11,873 nt of DNA, from positions 1 through 11,873 of the forward strand of contig JAJZDL010000072.1 in NCBI GenBank assembly GCA_021851465.1, in the 5' to 3' direction. The position numbers and the translations under genes were made by a program. The DNA comes from Acidobacteriota bacterium (GTDB taxonomy: Bacteria; Acidobacteriota; Terriglobia; Terriglobales; Acidobacteriaceae). The notes under the pieces are model-generated. The model did no database searches. It saw only the letters and a list, made by a program, of their open reading frames with translations, and had not been told where the DNA came from. The stretch's first letter is position 1; every line of letters starts with the position of its first letter. Below, one piece after another: positions 6,004 to 11,873 of this stretch.

Positions 6004-6053
6004 GCACCACGGTTCGCCGTGCCGCTTCGCGCGGTCGCCTCCGGCGGGGCACG
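6004..6053 (+). terminator. GC-rich hairpin region after the lipoprotein gene
   Basis: CACGG-TTCG-CCGTG (6008-6021) is a 5 bp stem with a TTCG loop. The overlapping pair CGTGCC (6018-6023) and GGCACG (6048-6053) can enclose smaller CCGC/GCGG and CGCC/GGCG stems. There is no T-run, so a factor-independent stop is doubtful. It may be a REP-like structured spacer or a transcript end point. Confidence 0.35.
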
Positions 6054-6105
6054 ATGCAGATCCCACCAGAGCGCAAAACTCTATATCCTTAGAGAAGGGA
6101 AGCCG

Positions 6106-6150
6106 ATGGCATTCAACGGAGGCAGTTGGTTGACCCGTCTCCATTCCTGA
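6106..6150 (+). CDS. Possible 14-residue leader peptide before the MFS exporter
   Basis: ATG at 6106 with AAGGGA 5 nt upstream opens MAFNGGSWLTRLHS, with its stop 39 bp before the exporter ATG. Short translated leaders precede some drug-exporter genes and control them by ribosome stalling. Here only the ribosome-binding site and position support it; there is no known stalling motif and no mutually exclusive hairpins that I could establish. Confidence 0.25.
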   Translation: MAFNGGSWLTRLHS

Positions 6151-6189
6151 ACCGTCGCTATCTCCAAACCGAGGAGCCCTTCGCCACGC

Positions 6190-7776
6190 ATGGCAGCCAC
6201 CGCCACAGCTCTACCCGATCTCTCCGAAGAAGTTGACGCGGGCGTCAACCCATGGCTGATCGCGGCGGCGGTGATGCTGGCCACCTTCATGGAGGTGCTG
6301 GACACCTCGATCGCCTCGGTTGCGCTGCCTTACATCGCTGGATCGCTCTCCGCTACAACGGACGAGGCCACCTGGGTGCTCACCAGCTATCTGGTCTCGA
6401 ACGCCATCGTCCTTCCAGCCAGTAACTGGTTCTCGCTGCGCTTCGGGCGCAAGCGCTTCCTCATGTCCTGCGTCGCCATCTTCACCGTCGCCAGCTTTGC
6501 CTGCGGATCGGCGCCTACGCTGGCCTTTATCCTGATCGCCCGCGTCATCCAGGGAGCGGGCGGGGGCGCGCTGCAACCGATCTCGCAGGCCGTGCTGCTC
6601 GAGTCCTTTCCCCCGCGCAAGCGCGGTGCGGCGATGGCCGTCTTCGCCTTCGGTGTGGTGGTCGCTCCAGTGCTCGGCCCAACGCTCGGCGGATGGCTCA
6701 CGGACACCTACTCCTGGCGCTACGCCTTCTACATCAACATCCCCATCGGCCTGCTTGCGCTCTACATGATCAACCGCTTCATCCACGATCCGCACTACAT
6801 CAAGCACGCCCGCGTCCCCGCATTCGACAACATCGGCTTCGGCGCGCTGGTCATCTGGACCGGCCTGCTCCAGGTGATCCTCGACAAAGGCCAGGAGGAC
6901 GACTGGTTCGGCGCTACCTGGATTCGCTGGGCCTTCTTCTTCCTGATCAGCAGCTTCGCTCTCTTCGTCTGGCACTCCTGGCGCTCGCACGAGCCGATGG
7001 TCGATCTCAAGCTGCTCAAGGACCGCAACTTCGGCATCGGCTGCACGCTCATCTTCCTCTTCGGCATCGCCATCTACTCGACCGTCGTCGTGCTGCCGCT
7101 CTTCTACCAGGAGCTGCTGGGCTACACCGCCTTCACCGCCGGCCTGGTCGTCGCGCCACGCGGCATTGGGGCCATCTGCGGAATGCCGGTCATCGGCTAC
7201 CTCTCCAACAAGGTCGATCCGCGCTACCTGCTCACCTTCGGCTTCGGCGTCTTCGGCCTCACCACGCTCTACTTCGGCACCGTCACGCTGGGCATCTCGC
7301 CGACCACGTTTCTGCTGCCGATCCTCATCACCGGCTTCGGCCTCAGCTTCGTCTTCGTGCCCATCTCCACTGCGGCGTACGGCACCCTGCGCAACGAGCA
7401 GATGGGCAGCGCCAGCGGCATCTTCAACCTGATGCGCAACGTCGGCGGCTCGATCGGCATCTCGCTGGCTTCCACGCTGCTGACGCGCCACGCCGCCGCG
7501 CACCAGAACGAGATCATCAACTCCGTGCCACTCTCCGGACGGCAGTTCGAGAACTCGCTCTCCGCCGCCCGCCACGCCCTCACCGGCGCCTTCGGCCCGG
7601 CCAACACGCTCGCGCCCGCGCAGACGCTCCTCTACGGCGAACTCGGCCGCCAGGCCGCGCTGTGGGCCTTCGTCGATGTCTTCCGCTGGCTCTGCCTGCT
7701 CAGCTTCCTCTGCATCGCCTTCGTCTGGCTCTTCAAAAAAGTCCAGCCCGGCCACGCCCCGCCCGGCGCGCACTGA
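6190..7776 (+). CDS. DHA2-family (EmrB/QacA-type) MFS drug exporter
   Basis: A 528-residue inner-membrane protein with about 14 hydrophobic helices, the size and topology of the DHA2 group of H+-coupled multidrug exporters. Visible family motifs are LDTSIASVALP at 37-47 in helix 1 (motif D1), RFGRKRF near 84-90 (motif A), RVIQGAGGGALQP at 118-130 (motif B), and APVLGPTLGGWL at 159-170 with WRYAFYINIPIG at 176-187 (motif C region, the antiporter signature). EmrB proteins usually pair with an EmrA adaptor and TolC; neither is in the window, so it may work alone or with distant partners. The ATG has AGGAG 13 nt upstream, a somewhat long spacing. The gene follows the lipoprotein on the same strand after 228 bp and converges on the ABC ATPase gene. 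Substrate is unknown. Confidence 0.93.
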   Translation: MAATATALPDLSEEVDAGVNPWLIAAAVMLATFMEVLDTSIASVALPYIAGSLSATTDEATWVLTSYLVSNAIVLPASNWFSLRFGRKRFLMSCVAIFTVASFACGSAPTLAFILIARVIQGAGGGALQPISQAVLLESFPPRKRGAAMAVFAFGVVVAPVLGPTLGGWLTDTYSWRYAFYINIPIGLLALYMINRFIHDPHYIKHARVPAFDNIGFGALVIWTGLLQVILDKGQEDDWFGATWIRWAFFFLISSFALFVWHSWRSHEPMVDLKLLKDRNFGIGCTLIFLFGIAIYSTVVVLPLFYQELLGYTAFTAGLVVAPRGIGAICGMPVIGYLSNKVDPRYLLTFGFGVFGLTTLYFGTVTLGISPTTFLLPILITGFGLSFVFVPISTAAYGTLRNEQMGSASGIFNLMRNVGGSIGISLASTLLTRHAAAHQNEIINSVPLSGRQFENSLSAARHALTGAFGPANTLAPAQTLLYGELGRQAALWAFVDVFRWLCLLSFLCIAFVWLFKKVQPGHAPPGAH

Positions 7777-7833
7777 CCGCCCATCGCGCCAAACCGATAC
7801 GCAGCATTGTTCAGTCGCGCATGGGCAACCGGC

Positions 7834-7849
7834 CTACCACGCGTGGTAG
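7834..7849. repeat. Perfect 16 bp palindrome at the end of the ABC ATPase gene
   Basis: CTACCACGCGTGGTAG is its own reverse complement and includes the TAG stop and last codons (Tyr-His-Ala-Trp) of the ABC gene, 57 bp beyond the convergent MFS stop. With no loop it would be a poor RNA hairpin, so a DNA-binding site or coincidence is as likely as a terminator. Confidence 0.4.
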
Positions 7850-8676
7850 AAACCATCGCGCTCCGTCACCTGCACCTCCGTGCCAAAGAGATTGCTCAAC
7901 ACAGGCGCGGTCAGCAGCTTCCGCTTTGCTCCATCGGCAACGATGCGTCCCTCGCGCATCAGGACCACGCGTTCGATCTCCGGCAGGATGTCCGCGATGT
8001 GGTGCGTGATCAGTACAATCCCCGTTCCCTGCTGCGCCAGCCGCCGCAGCATCGCGCGCAACCCCTGCTGCGCCGCCAGGTCGAGCGCGTTGGACGGCTC
8101 ATCGAGCAGCAGCATCTGGCCCTGTAGCAACGGGCCGCTCGCCCCAGTGGCGGCGCGTCCCGAAGACATCTCCTCCGCGCTTGCGCCCGATCCCACCAGC
8201 GCGCGGCCGATCATCACCCGCCGCTGCTCGCCGGCGGACATCTCTCCCACCAGCTTCTCCGCGATCCCCAGCGCGCCCACCAGCTCCAGCACCTCCTCGC
8301 CGCGTACCCGCATCGCGTCGGTGACAATTAGATTCGGCCACAGCGTCGAGCTGGAGAAGAAGCCGGTCAGCACGGCGTCCCGGCCCGTCGTGCGCAGCGT
8401 GGGCCTGCCCGGCAGCTCGGCGGAGACGACGCCGAGCCGTCGCTTCAGCTCGGTCAGGTCCCAGCGTTCGCGGCCAAAGATGCCGACTCGCGTTCCCGGC
8501 AGCGCCAACGGATAGCACTCGCAGGTCATCGTCTTGATGAGCGTCGATTTGCCGCAGCCATTCGGCCCCAGGATGGCAATGTGCTCGCCCGCATCCACGC
8601 GCAGGTTGATCTCGTGCAGCACGGTCGTTCCGCCGCGCGCCACGTTGACAGCTTCCAGTTCAAGAAATGTCTGCAT
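7834..8676 (-). CDS. Orphan ABC transporter ATP-binding protein with an insertion before Walker B
   Basis: A 280-residue ATPase when started at the ATG at 8676. Walker A is GPNGCGKST (37-45), the signature is MSAGEQRR (146-153), Walker B is MLLLDEPSNALD (188-199) and the switch His is in ITHH. The Q-loop position reads VSAEL, lacking the usual Gln. The segment IFGRERWDL and the C-terminal YHAW fit a widespread group of stand-alone ATPases that resemble ModF or iron/molybdate importer subunits. No permease or binding protein is nearby. About 20-25 extra residues (162-187, Ser/Gly/Ala-rich) separate the signature helix from Walker B. An upstream GTG at 8748 would add 24 poorly conserved-looking residues and overlap the -10 box of the divergent gene. 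The chosen ATG has GGAG 3 nt before it and fits the family start. Confidence 0.88.
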   Translation of the reverse strand: MQTFLELEAVNVARGGTTVLHEINLRVDAGEHIAILGPNGCGKSTLIKTMTCECYPLALPGTRVGIFGRERWDLTELKRRLGVVSAELPGRPTLRTTGRDAVLTGFFSSSTLWPNLIVTDAMRVRGEEVLELVGALGIAEKLVGEMSAGEQRRVMIGRALVGSGASAEEMSSGRAATGASGPLLQGQMLLLDEPSNALDLAAQQGLRAMLRRLAQQGTGIVLITHHIADILPEIERVVLMREGRIVADGAKRKLLTAPVLSNLFGTEVQVTERDGFYHAW

Positions 8677-8736
8677 CGTCTCCAGAATAATCGCTCGCGC
8701 GGCCTGTGCCGCGGACTGCGCTCCGGATCGCCCCGC

Positions 8737-8742
8737 TATAAT
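8737..8742 (+). promoter_or_regulatory. TATAAT -10 box of the glycosyltransferase gene
   Basis: A perfect TATAAT ends 12 bp before the ATG at 8755. The transcript would start near 8749-8751, leaving a leader of only a few bases. No purine-rich ribosome-binding site exists before the ATG, which agrees with a leaderless or near-leaderless mRNA. The -35 region (around 8714-8719, GACTGC) is weak. Confidence 0.5.
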
Positions 8743-8754
8743 CGACACCAGTCA

Positions 8755-10341
8755 ATGCCCTCCGAAGAAAATTCGCCCTCGCAGGCCCGTTCCGCGCGCA
8801 TCGCCCGCGCACTGCTTCTCGCCCTTGCCCTTCTCTGGTGCCTCTACTGGTTTGCCCACTCCTGGCACTATTGGGAGGACGACGCCTACATCCATCTGGA
8901 GTTCGCCCGCAGCCTCGCCGCAGGGCGCGGCTTCGCGTTCAACGGCCATGTCGTCGCCGGCGAGACCGCGCCCCTGTGGGTCATGCTGCTCGTCGCAATG
9001 CACGCGATCGTCCCCGACTGGCTGGTGGCGGGCAAGGCGCTCGCCGCTCTCGGCACAGTCCTGGGACTCGGCGGGGCCTACGCCTTCGCCCGCCGCCTCG
9101 CCTCGTCGATGCTCCCCGCGCGGTTCGACGCCACGGTCTTCCCCGCCGCGCTGGTGCTGCTGGCCGTCGCCAATCCGTACTTCTGCTACTGGGCCTTCTC
9201 CGGGATGGAGTCTGTCGCCGCCGCCGGTCTCGCCTGCTTCGCCGTGCTCGCGGCCACGCGCGCTCGGCCCACCGCCGCAACCTTCCTCGCTGCCTGCCTG
9301 CTCGCGGGCATCGGCCCACTGCTGCGGCCGGAGATGTTCTTCCTCGCCGCGCTGCTCGCCGTGCCGCTGCTCGGCCAGTGGCGTCGCCTCCCCGGCGATG
9401 GGGCTTCACGCTCCAAACGGACGGTCTTCGCGTTCGGCTCGCTGCTTGCCGCCGCGCCGCTCGCGCTGTGGTCGCTCTACTCGCTGCACGCCTTCGGCCA
9501 CCTGCTGCCCAACACCAACGCCGCCAAGCGCGCCGCGCCCGCCGACTCCGTCGTCCTGCACCTGCTCTCCATCTATTCGCTCGGCCTTCCGCTCATCCTC
9601 GGCGGTCTTGCCGCTGGAATTGTCTATCTCATCCTGCGTCCCGCCACCGTTCGCCGTTCACTGCGCAACGCCCTCGCCGCGGCCCTTGATCCTCCATGCG
9701 AGGCGGGCGCGCAGCCCTCGCTCGGCCTTCCGCTCGTCGGCTGGCTCTTCGTCCTCTGGTCCACAGTCGCGGCCCTCTTCTATATTGCAGACCACACCTA
9801 CGTCCAGACGCGCTATATCCTGGTCACGGCCCCCGGCCTGATGGCGGTCGTTCTGCTGCTTGCGCTGCAACTCGCGCGGCGGGCTGGCCGCGTCTTCTAT
9901 CTCGCCGCGCTCGTCGCCGCGCTCGGCGTCAGCGGAATCATCGTCCGGCCGTTTATCCGCAACAAGGCACTCAACTGCCAGGCCCTCAGCAGTCTCGCAC
10001 TCTATATCCACCGCAGTCTGCCGCCCAACGCGCCCGTCGCCGACTACTCCATTGGAGAGATGGCCTTCATCTCCCAGCACCCCATCGTCGACATCGGAGG
10101 GATCACTCGCCCCGGCGCCATCCCCTACCTCAATTCCCCCCCTGAGGAGATGCTGCGCTGGGCCCGCTCCCAGGGTGCCCGATACTGCATCTGCAGCCAC
10201 CCCGGCCCCGGCGCCGCGCTCATCGACTCCGTCGACATGAGGTTCGTCGGCTGGAGCTTCCACCCCTCGCGCTACGCCACCTCCAGCCATACCGAACTCT
10301 GGAAGCTGGCCCCAGAACCCTCTGCCTCGAATCCTCGATAA
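8755..10341 (+). CDS. GT-C fold membrane glycosyltransferase (AftB/PMT-like)
   Basis: A 528-residue polytopic inner-membrane protein. After a first helix at about 17-36 comes WEDDAYIHLEFARSLAAGRG, with the acidic EDD at 41-43 in the first external loop, the catalytic and metal-binding position of GT-C enzymes using polyprenyl-phosphate sugars. Other shared features are GETAPLW (69-75), SGMES (149-153), LRPE (190-193) and LLPNTNAAK (250-258). These resemble the arabinofuranosyltransferase AftB-like and PMT-like families. The C-terminal 130 residues form a probable periplasmic domain (PNAPVADYSIGEMAFIS, VDIGGITRPG). It likely moves a lipid-linked sugar to an envelope acceptor. The ATG at 8755 is chosen because upstream in-frame residues run through the start of the divergent ABC gene and do not look membrane-like. 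Donor and acceptor cannot be read from sequence. Confidence 0.85.
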   Translation: MPSEENSPSQARSARIARALLLALALLWCLYWFAHSWHYWEDDAYIHLEFARSLAAGRGFAFNGHVVAGETAPLWVMLLVAMHAIVPDWLVAGKALAALGTVLGLGGAYAFARRLASSMLPARFDATVFPAALVLLAVANPYFCYWAFSGMESVAAAGLACFAVLAATRARPTAATFLAACLLAGIGPLLRPEMFFLAALLAVPLLGQWRRLPGDGASRSKRTVFAFGSLLAAAPLALWSLYSLHAFGHLLPNTNAAKRAAPADSVVLHLLSIYSLGLPLILGGLAAGIVYLILRPATVRRSLRNALAAALDPPCEAGAQPSLGLPLVGWLFVLWSTVAALFYIADHTYVQTRYILVTAPGLMAVVLLLALQLARRAGRVFYLAALVAALGVSGIIVRPFIRNKALNCQALSSLALYIHRSLPPNAPVADYSIGEMAFISQHPIVDIGGITRPGAIPYLNSPPEEMLRWARSQGARYCICSHPGPGAALIDSVDMRFVGWSFHPSRYATSSHTELWKLAPEPSASNPR

Positions 10342-10420
10342 AGCCGTCACCACTGCGATGTGAACCCATCCCTGTGAAGCTTGACCGCCGCAACCGCCCG
10401 TCCCTTCTCCCAAAGAAAGT

Positions 10421-10434
10421 GCTGCGGATGCAGC
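10421..10434 (-). terminator. Candidate intrinsic terminator of the second lipoprotein gene
   Basis: On the minus strand, GCTGC-ATCC-GCAGC is followed by ACTTTCTTT, 11 bp beyond the lipoprotein stop. The stem is only 5 bp, but the T-rich tail on the correct side supports a weak Rho-independent terminator. It also lies in the convergent gap (104 bp) after the glycosyltransferase gene. Confidence 0.4.
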
Positions 10435-10445
10435 GGACGCGAAGG

Positions 10446-11666
10446 CTACTGGCGGGTGAGGGTACCGACGTTGAAAACGGGGCATTTGGGACTGCCGTAC
10501 CAAGCGTCGTCGATGACAGTGGCCGTTGGATTGATACTGCCAGAGAAAGATTCGGATCCGAAGCCGCTTGCAAAGGCAAGGCCAGTGTATGTCTCGCTGT
10601 CGGTGCAGGCTCCGGCTACTGCGATAGTCCCGGTAAGGTATTGGTAGCTGGTGGTGATGGAGGTCGATTGGGTGAGGACCGCAGTGACCGTGGTGTCGCT
10701 GCCAGGCGTTGGAACATCCCCTGTGCCTGGGACATTGAAGGTACCGGTGTATGTACCGGTGACAGGTGCGTATTGCGCGATGGTCATGGGGGTTGCGGGC
10801 ATGTCACAGGCCCCGGCACCGACGATTTGGTAGCTGCCGACGGCAAGCGTCTGGGGATTCGCACCGAGGGTCGCGGTAATGGTTCCAGTTCCATTGCTGG
10901 TGATCGGAAAGGTTAGGGTGAGCTTGTTGTTGGTGTCCAATGTGCCGGTGACGGCCGCTGTGCCGCCATAAGATACCCCGCAGTTTGTGGCATCGCTGAT
11001 GGTGACGAACAAGAGATTGAGCGCCCCGGTGACTGAGCCATTGGTGAACTGGAGCACTCCGAAAAAGCCATAAACTGGCTGGATGCTGCCGGGGCTGTAG
11101 GTAGCATAGGCTGCCCAGTTTCCGGAGAGGGTTGAGGTGATCGGGACAGGCACTGTAGGGACGGTGGGCGTGGTGGGCGTGCCGTTGATCGCCATTGCCG
11201 TTTCGGACATGGCGCACGAGCCGCCGGCGATCTGCCAGGTGCCGTAAGCGTAGGTTGTGGGATCGTTGGCGAGGGTGGCAAGGATCGTACCCGTGCCACC
11301 GGCGATGGGGAAGGTCAGCATGAGGTTGTGGGCGTCGTCCAGGGTCCCGGTGACGGGGAGGGACGTGTTGACCGCTGCGCAGATATTGGGGTTATCGAGA
11401 GGCGATCCATCCCCCGACACATAAAGCGATCCCGTGACCGTACCGTTGGAGACCTGTAGCGTTGCGTCAATGCTGCTGATGGGATACGACAGAGCGGAGT
11501 CAGTGGAAACCGCGTCCCATGTTCCGTTGAAGTTGTATGCGGCTGGGGTGTTTGTGTTGGACGAGGAAGTCGTCGTATTCGTGCTGGATGGATTGGAGGG
11601 CGACAAGCCGCACCCGAGCAATGCGGCCAGGGGCAGCAGAAGAAGGGAACGAGAGCCTATAAGCAT
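10446..11666 (-). CDS. Secreted lipoprotein, paralogue of the 4723-5961 gene
   Basis: A 406-residue protein. The signal peptide SRSLLLLPLAALLGC has the lipobox LLGC with the anchor Cys at residue 19, as in its paralogue. A Ser/Thr/Asn-rich linker follows (residues 20-40). It then has the same plan: module 1 with FNGTWDAV, TLQVSNGTVTGSL, VTGTLDDAHNLMLTFPIAGG and SCAMSETAMAING; module 2 with LSGNWAAY, VLQFTNGSVTGAL, GTLDTNNKLTLTFP and ACDMPATPMTIAQ; and a third module starting APVTGTYTGTFNVPG. DNA similarity is also visible in the third module (for example CTCACCCAATC is shared). Function is unknown; it is presumably anchored in the outer membrane. The ATG at 11666 is fixed by the signal peptide; no clear ribosome-binding site precedes it. 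The main differences from its paralogue are the linker and the last 50 residues. Confidence 0.83.
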   Translation of the reverse strand: MLIGSRSLLLLPLAALLGCGLSPSNPSSTNTTTSSSNTNTPAAYNFNGTWDAVSTDSALSYPISSIDATLQVSNGTVTGSLYVSGDGSPLDNPNICAAVNTSLPVTGTLDDAHNLMLTFPIAGGTGTILATLANDPTTYAYGTWQIAGGSCAMSETAMAINGTPTTPTVPTVPVPITSTLSGNWAAYATYSPGSIQPVYGFFGVLQFTNGSVTGALNLLFVTISDATNCGVSYGGTAAVTGTLDTNNKLTLTFPITSNGTGTITATLGANPQTLAVGSYQIVGAGACDMPATPMTIAQYAPVTGTYTGTFNVPGTGDVPTPGSDTTVTAVLTQSTSITTSYQYLTGTIAVAGACTDSETYTGLAFASGFGSESFSGSINPTATVIDDAWYGSPKCPVFNVGTLTRQ

Positions 11667-11703
11667 GGGGCGAAGCCTACACCGGGGGGGGCGAAGGTCA
11701 ACA

Positions 11704-11745
11704 AATATGCAGAAATAGATGCAGAGCGCGCTGAATATATGCGGA
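11704..11745. repeat. Three degenerate copies of AATAnATGCnGA upstream of the second lipoprotein gene
   Basis: AATATGCAGA (11704-11713), AATAGATGCAGA (11714-11725) and AATATATGCGGA (11734-11745) share an ATGC core spaced 12 and 20 bp apart. The AT-rich cluster is 38-79 bp upstream of the minus-strand lipoprotein start. It could be a multi-site operator. It lies between that gene and the transposase and might also belong to the transposon end. Confidence 0.4.
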
Positions 11746-11763
11746 GGGAGCTATTGTAGTGCG

Positions 11764-11873
11764 TCACACAGATAGGCGATTATTTAAGGCAGCCTGAGCG
11801 CGGGTAACCTTCTGCAGGATGTCGTTTGCTTTTGCGGTCCAGATGAAGGGTTTTGGGCTTTCGTTGTGGCGGT
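11764..11873 (-). CDS. IS630-family transposase, C-terminal end (cut by window edge)
   Basis: The last 35 codons of a minus-strand frame that runs in from beyond the window: RHNESPKPFIWTAKANDIL, then QKVTRAQAALNNRLSV and TGA. The pattern HN-x-x-PKPF-x-W-T-x-x-A followed by a Leu-Lys-Val-rich helix is the usual tail of IS630 / Tc1-mariner type DDE transposases, after the last catalytic acid. The catalytic part is not in view, so I cannot tell whether the element is intact. The element's nearer terminal inverted repeat should lie somewhere in 11670-11763, next to a TA, but I cannot identify it without the other end. Confidence 0.8.
   Translation of the reverse strand, partial: RHNESPKPFIWTAKANDILQKVTRAQAALNNRLSV

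Noticed and set aside
4375..6144. 589-codon open frame on the minus strand opposite the first lipoprotein
   Set aside because: Gly/Arg-rich antisense product covering both the lipoprotein and the promoter region; no ribosome-binding site or recognisable domain.
6211..7773. 520-codon open frame on the minus strand opposite the MFS exporter
   Set aside because: Asp/Glu/Gly/Arg-rich antisense frame typical of shadows opposite membrane proteins.
8677..8748. GTG start of the ABC ATPase at 8748
   Set aside because: The extra 24 residues do not resemble the family N-terminus, and the start would overlap the divergent TATAAT box; the ATG at 8676 fits better.

Overview
The window is GC-rich and reads like a chromosomal segment of an acidobacterium, most likely class Terriglobia (for example the Granulicella, Edaphobacter or Terriglobus group). 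That placement is an inference. It rests on the DnaK and DnaJ style, the Cys-anchored Thr/Gly/Ala-rich lipoproteins, and protein textures I associate with that group. No rRNA or other decisive marker is present. There are no tRNA or rRNA genes and no CRISPR array.

Left part (1-4400), all on the minus strand. In transcription order it holds complete dnaK (4362 to 2440), a roughly 1.5 kb zone of small genes, a HigB/HigA toxin-antitoxin pair (890 to 260), and the first 82 codons of dnaJ, cut by the window edge. The zone between the two chaperone genes holds three 19-20 bp tandem repeats, a frameshifted small ORF (2049-2221), an intact 56-residue paralogue of it (1561-1731), a single-pass membrane protein with a TTG start (1058-1549) and a possible 48-residue ORF (894-1040). 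HigA ends 12 bp before the dnaJ start, so the TA pair and dnaJ are probably on one transcript. A 19 bp imperfect palindrome just before higB is the likely autoregulatory operator.

Middle and right part (4400-11763). Two paralogous outer-surface lipoproteins (4723-5961 plus strand; 10446-11666 minus strand) face each other in inverted orientation. Between them lie three membrane- or envelope-related genes: a 14-TM DHA2-type MFS exporter (6190-7776, plus), an orphan ABC ATPase (7834-8676, minus) and a GT-C membrane glycosyltransferase (8755-10341, plus). The glycosyltransferase has a perfect TATAAT only 12 bp before its ATG, so its mRNA is probably leaderless or nearly so.

Right edge (11764-11873). 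This is the C-terminal end of an IS630-family transposase on the minus strand, so the element lies just beyond the window.

No single module is clearly a new system. The parts most worth a second look are the TA pair wedged into the dnaK-dnaJ interval, the WRC-type small-protein pair beside it with one frameshifted copy, the ABC ATPase with an insertion after its signature motif, and several short repeat arrays in promoter regions.
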